Positions 1 through 11,437 of a DNA stretch of 64,000 nt are shown here, piece after piece. Source of the DNA: Cocos nucifera (lineage: Eukaryota; Streptophyta; Magnoliopsida; Arecales; Arecaceae); the NCBI GenBank assembly GCA_006176705.1, contig QRFJ01007186.1:1-64000 (forward strand). The letters are read 5' to 3'. A program made the position numbers and the translations under genes. The notes beneath the pieces are model-generated. The model ran no database searches, was not told where the DNA came from, and saw only the letters and a program-made list of their open reading frames with translations. Position 1 is the first letter of the stretch. The number at the start of each line of letters is the position of its first letter.

Positions 1-575
1 CACGCACAACCTACACTCATAAGAACACCCCATCGAATGGAAAGATCCTTTAACCCTTCTTCTTCTTATACCGACCCAAGAGAACGCTAATCAGAACATT
101 TAAATCACAAAAAGGTATAATCTATATCATAACTAATACAAATTTGATCTAACCAAGGCATATTTGCATACATCTCAGTATCATAATCATGCATTTATAG
201 ATCTAATTATCATAAATATCTAAAAAATTAATTAAATATCAATCAAATAAATTCTAATCTAACCAATATGGTAGAACTTATCTACAACTATCTAAACATG
301 CATCTATCATATCTGCAAATATTTAAAATTAAATAATTTTATTTGCTTGTATCAGATGTATAAAAACACTTTAAATAAGAAGATCTAAAAATAATCAAAA
401 CACCAAAACTCTTTTAATTAAACTAGTCATCATATCATCATCTAGATCCAAATTCAAATTAATTTTAAATTTTTCTATTAGATCTTTTTCAATCTCATTG
501 TGACTCTATAACATGTTATTTTTATATAAATAAAATAAATCAGATTAAACAATTTAGAACATTCTCTAACCAGGT
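1..575 (-). other. Leader (5' UTR) of a minus-strand family A copia element
   Basis: This AT-rich stretch is collinear with the leader of the complete minus-strand A element at 29490-30180. It shares the block around 17-75 with the CCCCATCGAATGG motif and paired TTCTTAT/ATAAGAA ends. It lies immediately inside the LTR that starts at 576, so the rest of this element runs off the left edge. Its primer site is decayed: CTCTAACCAG at 564-573 stands where other copies read CTCTGATACCAG. The copy is deletion-rich. No protein is encoded here. Confidence 0.75.
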
Positions 576-2703
576 TGAAGGAAATCCTGATTCCCCGTCC
601 AGTTCCCAGATTCTATTAATCAAGATATATATTCAAAAATTTCTCGAGCTTAATCAACTCTTCATATTGTTCAGATTGATCTGATATTAAGAAATAAAAT
701 AAAAATTAAGATAAATTTACCTATGGGGTAATCCTTTGCTAATGTTCTGATCTTAGCCCGCACAGGCGCCTGCTCTACGTATCCACCTTTTTATTCTGGA
801 GAAACCTTCTTTCTGTTCTATCACACCTCCATTAAGTATATCAAATCATGATCTCATCTGAGGATCTTCAAAACTCTTTAAGACGCATTGTCTCTTCAGC
901 ACGCAGCCTTCTGCTTCTTGATCCCTTCCTAATCTAATCGGCACCAAAACTAAGGCCAAAAAACACTTTGGGACTGCGAGAGCAAGTCGGGAGAAGATAT
1001 GGCTTGGGGAGAAGAGGAAGCACCTTGACTGGAAATCTCTTTCAATAAGACTTGACTCACTTAATTAGTGTGGCGCAGTCTATATTTTAACCTCTTCGTG
1101 ATCCAAACCTTCCTTCCTCTCAACCAATCACAAACCCTTGGAATCATCTAATTCGTTTGTGTTGAAAAATGAGACCCCTGAATTCCTCCTAGAGGTCCTA
1201 AGACCAGTCAAAATGGATTCTAGTAGACTTAATTGGAATCTGAAAAGAGGTGAGTCCTGTTCCAACAAGGACTCCTAGGCGCCTCCTACTGGGCTCACGC
1301 CACCCTTGCGGTGCCCTCTCCTGCCGAGTTTCTGCAGGGGACAAATGCCCCCACCAGCTCTCCCTAATATTGGATGATAGGTGTCAAGTCAAGGTGAATG
1401 GTCACTTTTGACCAGGTCAAAGGGTAACTTTTGACCAAAGTCAAAGAACAAGAAAGCAGGTGACCAAACAAATGCAGTAATGTCTTTACAAAGACAAACC
1501 TATTTGTACTGAACAAACTCCAGCTCAGACCATATAAAAAAAGGCCTGATTGATCAGCAAACTCCTGCTCATCAGACCAACTTATTTATGATAGTAAAAG
1601 GAAGAAACTTAGGTTCATCGATCTAGCACGATTTCCTGAACCGTAATGAATCGCATTCATAATCGAATTGAACTGGATCAGTCAATTGATGATCAACACA
1701 GACAAACCCTGTTGTGTGGACCAGTTATGTTCAGTTCTGTATGAATGGATATTCATGATCTCATCATAGAACATCATCGAAACTCCTCGATGGATCATAA
1801 CTCTTCTATTCAAAGCGTAGAATATCATATCTAAAAATCATTCTAAACTTGCTCCCCAAAATCCACCAGTGTAACACCTAGCAGTATATGTGAACCCATC
1901 AGAGACTGAAGCTAACCTCTGGGCCAGCTACCTGTGATCATTCTTCTATCTTGAGCCCCGATCAATTAGGTTCAAGGTAACTCGTCAAACCTACGTCTCT
2001 GTCATATGATTATATCATTCGATTCGAGATCCAGGGTGAAAATCTAAATAGAAACTCTCTTCTTATATTCATCTGCCAATGCCAGGGCTCAAGGACTTTG
2101 TCTCATATCATCATAGCATCCCTACCACCGAGGCTAGATAGATCCCATCTGAGCAATTCCATTTCCTTACAAATAAACATGTCACACCAACATACACCTC
2201 AGTTTCCATTATGCTAGGAGACATAATGATGTAATACAAACATAACACCCTCAAGTAACGCATGCATCTCAGGGGTCAAAGAACAAAACACTACTGCAGT
2301 GCATCGATCATCATTGACCGAGAAGGATAGACCTCCCTAAGGACTACCGACTGGTCGACGGCTCATGCCCTCGTTCCTACCATACGTACGCCGCTCTGGT
2401 TCCACACCGTAGCTCAAGACTCATCTACTAAAGAGAAGCGACGACACCAACCTTCCGATCAATTCACCACCTCGTATAACTCTTGGTCGAGCTGTTAGAT
2501 GTTAATATTGATATTCAGGGCTTAAATTTCAACTCTGAAAATATAATTACTTACCATTAACTCAAGGAGTTCACAGACCTAACAATACACCATGTGTGAT
2601 AGAAAAAGACCATTTAGTAATTATAAGTCAAATTATACAATATCCCTCAGAAGGTTAGTAATACAATGTCAGCCAATGTCGGGCTTCTAGCACATATACT
2701 ACA
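576..2703 (-). repeat. LTR of family A copia element, minus strand (5' LTR)
   Basis: It starts TGAAGGAAA at 576 and ends with a decayed CACATATACTACA near 2703. These are the reverse complement of the A LTR ends TGTTAG...CCTTCA seen at 30182-32471. Internal landmarks agree throughout, for example the CCATGGCCATGG-type block and the string of short imperfect repeats near 2290-2480. It is about 2,128 bp against 2,290 bp for the full copy, with many one- to three-base gaps. The neighbour on the right is a B LTR cut at its own 5' side, so the A element probably inserted into that B LTR. Confidence 0.85.
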
Positions 2704-3934
2704 TAAGAATCATCTCTACGGTCAAAACAATCAATACATGTGTTACCTAGTGCAATGTTGCATCAATTGATTAGCAATGAAATGCCTAATTGACAATTTA
2801 TTAAGCAAAACTGAGTTAATCTAATAATATGATCAGTTAATTAGAATTGTTTGGGCTTGCATGATCAAATCCAATGTTTATTGTATAAGCCAATGCAAGG
2901 AGAAATGTGTCCTATCACAACTAGGACTCGATTAAACCCAATTTCTAATTTGAATTAAAAATAAATCAAATATTAAATATAATTAATCTCTAATATAAAT
3001 AAGCTTAAATGGATTAGCGGCCTTAATTTAATTTATGGTTTAATGCTTGATTAATTTGGTTGAAGATCTGTTGACCAAGTCAAAATAGTATCCTATGTGC
3101 TCAGGACCCCTATCACTTGCAAACACTAATCCAGCCCATGCCTTTTGTTATTTCTTATTTGAAAATCTACGCCTTCATGCGTTCTCACACCCTCTCTCTC
3201 CTCCTTTCTCATAAGCGCAATTTGGAAGAGAACCAAGTCAAAGAGAGAGTTATACTTGAGATTCTAATTAGATAGACATCTTGTACCAAAAAACCTCCCT
3301 TGGATGCCGCCCCTCTCTTAATCTCTTATATCTAAAAAACTTTTGTTTTGCATCCCTCTGCGGTCCACACTAATAATGTATGGAGAGCACCAAGAGTTGG
3401 CGCCCTAACACTGTCAATGTTCTGATATTCTCTAGTCAGAATGATCTAACTTAGAACTGTTCTTTCATCTTTATTGTGAGAATTATTCAAATTAATTTTT
3501 TTAAATATGAGTGTTGGGGAAGTTGGGTGTAAAATAGTAGGAAGAGGGTCCTGGCATGGGGTTCCAAGCACCCAACACTAGGGTTCCGTATGAGAAAAAG
3601 AGAAAGAATGAAGAGGACTTCTCCAGGCTTTTTGTTCAATCTCTCCTCTTTTTTGATTTTTCTGGAGAAGACTTAGATTATAAACCATCTTATCTTCCTT
3701 CTCATATTTGGAGATCAAATTTTGAAGGAGCATCGAATCGACCATCGAAGAAGATTAAGCAGCAGTACTATCATCTTGCCGCTGTTTCCTACACAATTCA
3801 GATCAAGACGTAGGCTCGTGGATACTCCTAGAGGCTGATGGCATGTGTGCTCGGATCTTCATCTTAAGTCCAATCAATAGTTAGACAGTCAACTACTTCA
3901 GTAAAAATCTATTATTAACTCATACTGTATTCTA
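2704..3934 (+). repeat. Partial LTR of family B copia element, plus strand
   Basis: The segment aligns in order with 12974-14309 of the complete B LTR. Shared landmarks are GGTCAA..CAATCAATA, the TTGACCAAGTCAA block, the pyrimidine-rich CTCTCTCTCCTCC tract and the final AACT..GCTCAG region. It is about 1,231 bp against 1,336 bp in the complete LTR. The 5' part is missing at the A LTR boundary, and the 3' part is missing where a pol fragment begins near 3935. The open frame at 3556-3813 lies in non-coding LTR sequence and is not a gene. Confidence 0.75.
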
Positions 3935-5088
3935 AACCCCATATAGATATAAATGCCACGTCACATAGTTGGGGGTGCCACGATTATATCAACGGTTATT
4001 TACAAACAATACGGAACCTAGGTCTACAAGAGCATTCATAGGTATCCCAAGAGACCAAAGTGATATATCTATAAATACATGAAGCTAAAAAGATGTTCCG
4101 TCAGCCCGCCTTACGCAATCTTTGGGAAAAAGGAGTTCCTTAGGTGATAAAACGTTCCTCCTAAGATGAACTTGACATGAATCAACAATAGAAATCTACA
4201 TCAAAATGTGAACTAAGTTGGAATTGATCAAATTAATTGAACCTAGTGAACCCACACCGATTAAGCGACGATAAGTCCGCGCCTATCCGGCAAGATACTT
4301 TGGATCTTGTCAAGGATGTATCCATCAAACTCAATGAGAACGAGAAATCCGATCACTTTATAATGCGAGTAGAACCCGACTCTAAAAATGCTAGAAGGTC
4401 ATGAGATCCGAAATAGATTGCCATGAAGCAAGATGTATCACATACGTTACCCATCTGAACGGTTAAAGCCCATTGGTGTAAATGGTGGTCTTCAAGGAGA
4501 AGGCGAAGAGAAAGATGGATACCTTAAAGCCCATCAGTGCCCAAGGTTATCTATCAATATGTATCGTGATATTGACTATATTAAAATATTCCCACTAGGC
4601 AATGCCAAGGTCCATTCGTCATGCTTTCATTATGCCATTTGGATATGATCTGGCAAGCATGGAGTGAAGATACCTTCCTAAATAAAGCTGACCAGAAGGT
4701 ATCTATATAATATTGAAGGTCACATCCATAGAATCTCCAAGTGTGCAAGTTCAAGATCTATATAGATGAAGCAGATACATCTCAAAGTGAAACATGTGTT
4801 TTGATAAAGTTATCAAAACTATGCTTCCGTTAAGAGAGAGATCCTGCATTACTAAATAGGAAATGTGTCCAACAGTGTATTCCTATTTTTATCTGATGAC
4901 ATCTCTTAGTCGCGAAAATGAATCCACACTATAAGAATAAAATTTGGTTTCATCACATGTCTCCATAACGGTGTGAAGCATCATACATCCTAGGAATAAT
5001 ATCTTATAGGAATAGATCTAAAGGAATGTCGAAATCCATGCCATACATAAAAACTATGCTGAAGATCTTAAAGGAGAATTCAAAAGCT
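3935..5088 (+). pseudogene. Decayed Ty1/copia pol fragment: integrase C-terminus to reverse transcriptase
   Basis: No continuous frame survives, but short matches to copia pol appear in the expected order. Near 4010-4060 there is an integrase C-terminal segment (in other copies a run like RARFIGYPKE). Near 4445-4500 there is the start of reverse transcriptase (CCCATTGGTGTAAATGG, encoding PIGCKW-like residues). At about 4878-4905 there is the decayed YVDD active-site region, here without the intact motif. Near 4975-5085 there is the end of the RT domain. RNase H is missing and the sequence jumps straight to an A LTR. The damage is mainly small deletions. The family assignment within copia is uncertain. 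Confidence 0.65.
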
Positions 5089-5098
5089 ATCTCCCGAT

Positions 5099-7231
5099 TG
5101 TAGATATATGTGCCTCAGAAGCCATAATGCTACACTGTAATACACTCTAAAGCAAAATATGAATTTTACTATAATAATAAAATGGTTGTTTCATCACACC
5201 GTATATAGGTCTGTGATACATCCTTTGAGTTATGTAATATAATTCAATTTAAAGTTGAAAATTTAAGACATGAATAATCATTATAACTCATAAAAAACCC
5301 GTTTCGCGACCATAGGGATCATCACGAGGATGTATTGATCCGGAAGTTGCGTGTACGATCCTATTTCTTGTAGATGATCTGATCTCACGTTGAAACTCGG
5401 ACGAAAGTACAGTACCATTATAGAACCAGCACTGAGCGTGACCACCTATATCATTAGAAGTCACCTTCTCATCATATGACTGACTCGATGCTTGCAGTAG
5501 TGTTGGTCTGGTCTTTGACCTAAAGATGCATTGCATTCACTTAAGGTTTATAGTTATTACACCATTACTTGTCTACCTACCATATGGAACCGCTGAGTAG
5601 TTGGCTATTGCATGTCATTGTAGGAACTGATATGCACAAGACTGGAATCATACCTACGTCGTGTTAGAGGACAGCCCATAGAAACATGAGAATCAAGTCC
5701 TCACCATGGCCATGGCAGAGGTGAATAATAGAAAGATGTTCATTTAGTCTACTATGACTCGAATTCGAATGATAATTCATATGACAGAGACTAGGGTTTG
5801 ACGATTACCATTAAACCTACATCTGATCAGGGCTCAAAGATAGAAGAATAATCACAGTACAGGTACGCACCAAGATCGCATCACTCAAGGTTGCCACCAT
5901 ATATCCTAGGCTCACTGTGGGATTTGGGAGCAATAGAATTGATTAGAGATCAATCATTCACTGTTCGAATCAAAGATCTCTGATCCATCGAAAGGAAAAA
6001 ATAAGTTCGATATGTCAGATAGAGATCATGACATATCCATTACCCATACAGAACGAACCTAACGGGTCAACACAAACAAGTGTGAATCTTGGTATCAATC
6101 AATGAATGATCTAGTTCAATTGATCTGATGAAATCAATTAAGTTCAAGAAATCTGCTTACACTCGATTGAACTACATCTTCTTTTTACTATCACAAACAA
6201 TAGTTATCCGTGACTGAGCCAAAGGAGTTTGTGCCATCAGGAGGCCTTCATTGTCTAACTGAGAGGTTGTCCGAGTGTAGAGAACGTTTCTAATTATAAG
6301 ACTGACCGCCATTTTTGATCACCTGCCATTTGTTGGCCTTTGACTTTGTCAAAGTTGACCTTTGACTGGCAAATGTTGACTATAGACACTTTTACTTTTG
6401 TCCACGTGCACGCACCTATGGAAACTGCGTGAGCCTTCCCCCGCCAGAACCTGCCAGGAGTCAGGTGCACCCATCCCTTAGGCGTCGCCCGCATTGAGGC
6501 CTTGGAGTCGTTGAGACAAGGACTCCACCTCTTTTGGATCCAATCAAGTCTTCTACTAAATCCAGTTTGACTGGTCTTACACCCTCTAAGGAGGATCCAT
6601 GGGAATCTATTCCAACCAATCAGATTTAGATCTATTTCACACAAAGTGGTCGATGTGTGAGAGGAAAGAGAGTTGCGATCACGCCTTATCATAAATAAGA
6701 CCCTGCGCCCAACTCAGATTAAAAAACCTGCAATAGACATAGAGATTTACCACGCCCCATAGGCTCTCTCCCCTCACTCCATCCTAAACTTCTCCCTTCT
6801 CCTCTCCACATCCAAAAGAGTTTGGACTAGGTTGTGCGTTCCCAGATCAAAAAAATGGATAAAAGATAAAAGCGCACTGCTCAAGACGACTCCTGAATCT
6901 TCAAAGAGTTGAAGATCTCCACATCCAGATATCCAAATCTGATTTTTGAGACTGATAGCAGAAAAAGATCTCCAATCAACTCAGGATACCGGTAAGCGCC
7001 ACGCTTGCGGGCTAACCAGAACCTCCGCTGCAACAGGTATCATCTACAAGTAATAGGATTACCCAAACAAGGTAAATTAAATTGATTAATTTATCTTATT
7101 TATTTATTTATTAAAAAAAAGAATCAAATCTAAAACATCAGAATTTGATTGGATCAATGAGAAAATTTAAATATAAACCTCTATCTGATTCAGACTGGAC
7201 GAACCTGACCGGAAAATAGAGATTTCCTTCA
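5099..7231 (+). repeat. LTR of family A copia element, plus strand
   Basis: It begins TGTAGATATATGTGCC, a decayed form of TGTTAGATATATGTGCCC, and ends TTTCCTTCA just before a primer site. It is about 2,133 bp compared with 2,290 bp for the intact A LTR. It serves both as the downstream LTR of the pol fragment on its left and as the 5' LTR of the element on its right, as left by recombination between neighbouring elements. The promoter region near 6685-6700 (CATAAATAAG) is a damaged version of the CTATATAAA box seen at 15224. Confidence 0.85.
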
Positions 7232-9005
7232 ACTGGTATAGACCATGCTCTAGATGTTAGACTATTTTAAATTTTAATTAGAAAAATAAAGTAATTAGAT
7301 GTCACAGAGAATATAGTATCTGAAATCAAAAACAAAAATTATTAAATGATTGCGATCTAAATTAAAGATAATATGCCATGACTATTCTAGAATAGATAGT
7401 CTTAATAGAATACGTTTGCATTGTTATATTTAATCTGAATTAAATCATATTTAAGATCTCTATTACTTATTTCTATATTATAAGTGTTATAATGAAACAC
7501 TGATAACACAGCAAAATAAAAATATTTAATTTGAATATCATATGAATGATAATATGATTTGCATGCATGATCAACGATGTAGAAGTCTACATAATATACT
7601 AGATAGAATTATTTGATTAGATCAATTAAATCTAATTTTATTATTAGTATAATTGATCTGGAAAACATCATGATATGAACATACATGAGTATGCAAAATA
7701 TCCATCATATAATTACTTTAATAGAGAATAATGATATAGATCTGATATCTTTGTAGATTTAACAATTTCCTGATTAAGGCTCCCTGCCGTCGTCATAAGA
7801 CAGATGAAGGATTTAATAGCCCCTCTTCCATTCGATGGGTGTCTATGTTAGGGTGCGCGTGTCATCTTAATTCAGAAAAATCCAAACTACTTTCTGCAAA
7901 AACCCCAATCTGAATCCTAGATTCATGTCATATTTGTTTATAATCCAACTAATTAAGAAATTAAGTTATGGAATAATTATCTAAAATTAGAAGTTCAGAT
8001 CTAAACATATCATAAACTGGTCGCTGGGAGCTCCAATAGGTCCTAATCGTATCAACCAAATCAGAGTGGTTAGATGGACAACAATGCTTAAATACCAGTC
8101 CTAATAGGATAATCTGGTCAAATCAGTCACATCAACAAGACCTAATTAGACTTCAGAGTTTAGAAGTCTGATTATAGCTAACCCAATTGGTTCTGACTCA
8201 ACAAATTGGTCTAATAATTTGCCATAGAAAGACCGACTGTTTTACATGGAAGACTCGACTGATATGCGTTCTGTGCGAGTAATCGGCATATTCCTCCATC
8301 CGGTCCCACTACCTGGCCATAATCATTGAATAGTTCTAATTTGATGCGTCAATAATCTAGCGAGCTAACCCATGCCACTAGGTTAGTCATAATTGTTATG
8401 ACTATGACCAAGTCTAGTTTAATGAGACCTGAATCAATTCTCCCTAAGAAAAGATTAAGTCTGAGGTCTTCCACCATTGTAGATGTGCGGGCCCTTCCCG
8501 GGGTTGATTGTTCTCGGCTGGATACAGTGGCTCAGTTGCACCGGGAAGATGCAACCATGTCTATTAGGCATTGGATGCTATGGGCTGGAGGATGAGTTGG
8601 GCTCAATATTTTGGATACGGTGAGAGACTCAATTAGGAACCCAGTCTATGCAAATGGTGGGTCTGACTTAACTAAGGAGTGGATCAATATTTCCGGATAC
8701 GGTGAGATTCATGAATTAGAGACCAAGTTTGGGTGCACCATGATTAGAGAATCATTGAACAAGAGTTGTTCACTCATTGGCTAACCCATCACCAATAACT
8801 GTTAGGTGAGGTGATGAGTCAGTTGGTGAGACCGCACCACCCACTAGAAATCATTAATCGTGGAGATTTTCGCATCTCTACAGAGGGAGTGTAGGGATCC
8901 GAGAAAATAGTGGGAGCTAATTTGTTTAAAAATAAAATCCCTAAATAAATTGGTCAAGTCAAAATTACAGTATCTAACTAGAATCTTTGACTCTCTACAG
9001 GAAAA
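7232..9005 (+). other. Untranslated leader of A/B chimeric copia element
   Basis: The long leader between primer site and gag start is collinear with 15802-17703. Up to about 8350 it is diverged and about 10% shorter than that copy. From about 8351 onward it becomes almost identical to it. It contains two direct repeats with the core GGATACGGTGAGA, near 8616 and 8696, also present in the other A copies. The short frame at 8398-8595 overlaps this leader, is shared only by near-identical copies and has no protein-like features, so I do not call it a gene. Confidence 0.75.
7234..7246 (+). other. Degenerate primer binding site (initiator Met tRNA type)
   Basis: TGGTATAGACCA follows two bases after the LTR end. 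The intact site in a related copy at 15802 is TGGTATCAGAGCC, complementary to the 3' end of plant initiator methionine tRNA. One C appears lost and the end altered, so priming from this copy is doubtful. Confidence 0.7.
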
Positions 9006-9835
9006 ATGTCTGCGTCCAACCCATTGGCACGTATCCTAGGACACACATAGACTGACTGGACCCAATTATAAAGATTGGCTCAGGAACTACAAAATTATTT
9101 TGGGTTCAGAGAAGTTAACCCATGTTTTGGACCAGGACCCTCCCACCTTACCAGCCCGTCCATCCATTGAACAGAGAGCGTCTCTGGAAAAATGGATAGA
9201 CGAAGATAATAAGGCCAGATATTACATGTTGGGCTCGATGTCTGATGAGCTCCAGCGCCAACATGAAGATATCGGGACTGCTCGCCAAATGTTGGCTCAC
9301 CTGCAGGAGATGTTTGGTGAACAGAGTCGCGCAGCCAAATATCAAGTCACGAAATGACTTTTTAAGGCTAAGATGCGTGATGGGCAGTCAGTCCAAGATC
9401 ACTGTCTGACAATGATCAAGGACATGGAAGAGCTTGAGAAGCTCGGTGTGAAGTTAGACTTGGACTTGCAGAATGATATTATTCTGCAATCCTTGACTGA
9501 TGCATATGGGCAATTCATCATGAATTACCACATGCATAAACTTCAAAATTCCTTGGCCGAATTAATGAATATGCTGGTTACCGCTGAGCTTTCTATGAAA
9601 GGTTCTAAAGGCTCAGTTCTTGCTATGGAACGGACTTCTTCCAAAAGAAAGTCTTATGGAAAGAAAAAGAAGTCTGTGAAAAAGCAAAAGGTGGAAGGAT
9701 CAAAGAAGAAGAAGGCAGAACCGAAGAAGAAAGGTCCGATGTCAAAGGAAAGTGTTTCCATTGCAACAGCGACGGCCATTGGAAGCGGAACTGCCCTACT
9801 TACCTGGCCACCCTGAAGAACAAGAAGGAAGGTCC
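9006..9835 (+). pseudogene. gag: Copia gag (capsid) pseudogene, family A
   Basis: Gag would form the cytoplasmic virus-like particle that packages element RNA. The start codon MSASNPLA at 9006 matches the intact start of the minus-strand copy at 28283. The middle part carries the copia gag features DLQNDIILQSL and FIMNYHMHKLQ (UBN2-like region). A lysine-rich tail leads to a CCHC zinc knuckle C-X2-C-X4-H-X4-C at about 9752-9794, now out of frame. Defects are a one-base insertion near 9040, an in-frame UGA at 9355-9357, and a frameshift before the knuckle. The UGA occurs at the same position in all three family A gags in this window. Confidence 0.85.
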
Positions 9836-9845
9836 TTCTGGAGGT

Positions 9846-11153
9846 ATGCTCGTTATTGAGTCTAACCTTACGGTTTCTTCTGCATCCAGTTGGGTGCTTG
9901 ACTCTGGTTCTAGTGCTCATCTGTGCACTTCTATGCAGGGTCTTGAGGATAGCAGGAGGCTGAGGGATGGAGACATGATCCTACGCATCGGTAATGGAGC
10001 AAGAGTTGCTGCAGTAGCCGTGGGAACATACCCTCTTCGATTACCATCTGGTTTAGACTTAGTTTTGAAAGACTGTTATTATGTGCCTGCAGCTAGCAGG
10101 AATTTGATTTCTGTTTCATGCTTAGCACAAGAAGGTTATGTGATCACCTTCTTTAAGGACCATTGTAACATTCTTTATGAAAGAAATAAAATTGCAAATG
10201 GTTTCCTTATTAATGGTCTTTATCAGCTACATATTGATGTACCTGTTCTAACTATCGAGCAAAACGTGAATGCCAAACGACCTAGGGATAGTCCAAACGA
10301 CAGATATCTATGGCACCTGAGATTAGGTCATATAGCAGAAGATAGGATCAACAAATTGGAGAAAAATGGGCTATTGAGTCCATTGACTTTCGAGTCATAT
10401 CCAACTTGTGAATCTTGTCTTCAAGGCAAAATGACTAAACTCCCTTTTGTTGGACATGGGGAGAGGGCCACAGATCTCCTTGCCCTAGTACATACTGATG
10501 TGTGCGGCCCATTTGATGTGCCGGCTAGAGGCAATTTTGTCTACTTCATTACCTTTACCGATGATCTGTCTAGGTATGGGTATGTGTATCTTATGAGACA
10601 CAAGTCTGAAGCTTTTGAAAAGTTCAAAGAATTCAGACATGAAGTAGAAAAACAAACTGGAAAACCCATTAAGGTTCTTCGATCAGATCGAGGAGGTGAA
10701 TACCTTAGCCGGGAATTCCTAGACTATCTCAAGAAAAATGGCATAGTCTCTCAATGGACTCCACCAGGAACACCTCAACTCAACGGGGTTTCAGAATGGA
10801 GAAATCGGACTCTATTGGATATGGTTCGATCCATGATGAGCTTCACAGACCTCCCTGATTTTCTTTGGGGACATTCATTGTTAACTTCAATTTATCTACT
10901 GAATAGGGTTCCCTCTAAAACCGTTCCTACCACACCGTATGAGATATGGCACGGTAAGAAACCAAGTCTGAGTCATCTCAGAATTTGGGGTTGTCCGGCT
11001 CATGTCAAAAGACAACAAGCGGACAAGTTAGAGTTTAGGTCCTTCAGAGCTCGATTCATAGGATATCCTAAAGAGTCATTAGGATACTATTTCTACATTT
11101 CAGAAGACCACAATGTGATTGTGAGTCGACATGCCATATTTCTTGAAAAATAG
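9846..11153 (+). CDS. pol: Copia Pol fragment: aspartic protease and integrase (open, 435 aa)
   Basis: This is the longest open frame in the window. The protease active site DSGSS lies at residues 19-23. The integrase zinc domain has H157, H162, C188 and C191. The catalytic core has D218 (LVHTDVCGPF), D281 (RSDRGGEY) and E317 (GVSEWRNRT), giving the D,D(35)E spacing of integrases. The C-terminal RARFIGYPKES block and YFYISEDHNVIVSRHA follow. The sequence is closest in style to the Angela/Tork branch of Ty1/copia, an impression rather than a tree. It is one part of a polyprotein, so the ATG at 9846 is not a real start. It ends in a stop before the RT domain. Canonical copia elements read PQWNGVSERRNRT; here PQLNGVSEWRNRT, which may weaken function. 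Confidence 0.9.
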   Translation: MLVIESNLTVSSASSWVLDSGSSAHLCTSMQGLEDSRRLRDGDMILRIGNGARVAAVAVGTYPLRLPSGLDLVLKDCYYVPAASRNLISVSCLAQEGYVITFFKDHCNILYERNKIANGFLINGLYQLHIDVPVLTIEQNVNAKRPRDSPNDRYLWHLRLGHIAEDRINKLEKNGLLSPLTFESYPTCESCLQGKMTKLPFVGHGERATDLLALVHTDVCGPFDVPARGNFVYFITFTDDLSRYGYVYLMRHKSEAFEKFKEFRHEVEKQTGKPIKVLRSDRGGEYLSREFLDYLKKNGIVSQWTPPGTPQLNGVSEWRNRTLLDMVRSMMSFTDLPDFLWGHSLLTSIYLLNRVPSKTVPTTPYEIWHGKKPSLSHLRIWGCPAHVKRQQADKLEFRSFRARFIGYPKESLGYYFYISEDHNVIVSRHAIFLEK

Positions 11154-11437
11154 TTTATTCAAGATAGCGGCATTGGAAAACAGATCAAGCTTGATGAGAA
11201 AGTCTCACAAGCAGAAAGAGCTAAGGACCAAGTGGAACCAAATCAGGTTGAGCCAATAAGAACACTACCTCCTCCACCTCGTAGATCGGAAAGAGTTTCC
11301 CGTCCCCCTGAAAGATACTTAGGTATTATTTCAGAGGACGTAGAGGAAATGTTCCTCATAGGTAATAGTGCTCATGGTGATGATCCCAAAACCTACAACG
11401 AGGCGATATCAGATATCGACTCCGAGATATGGCATTC
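11154..11437 (+). pseudogene. Copia pol linker and first residues of reverse transcriptase, truncated
   Basis: After the stop at 11151-11153 the reading frame shifts and continues as the proline-rich linker between integrase and RT. It includes a PPPPRRSERV-like run and ends at YNEAISDIDSE near 11431. In the other A copies this continues into the RT domain. Here the sequence switches to an unrelated RNase H segment, so essentially all of RT is missing. The breakpoint lies at about 11432-11440. Confidence 0.8.

Noticed and set aside
3556..3813. Host gene candidate of 85 codons
   Set aside because: The region aligns with the non-coding B LTR at about 13870-14170, where the frame is not conserved.
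8398..8595. Small conserved protein in the copia leader (also at 17114-17314)
   Set aside because: The copies are nearly identical DNA, the frame ends differ between them, and no protein features are visible. It is explained by a recently shared leader.
9148..9345. Minus-strand open frames opposite gag (also 17847-18044)
   Set aside because: They are shadows of the gag frame on the other strand; codon-level conservation and motifs belong to gag.
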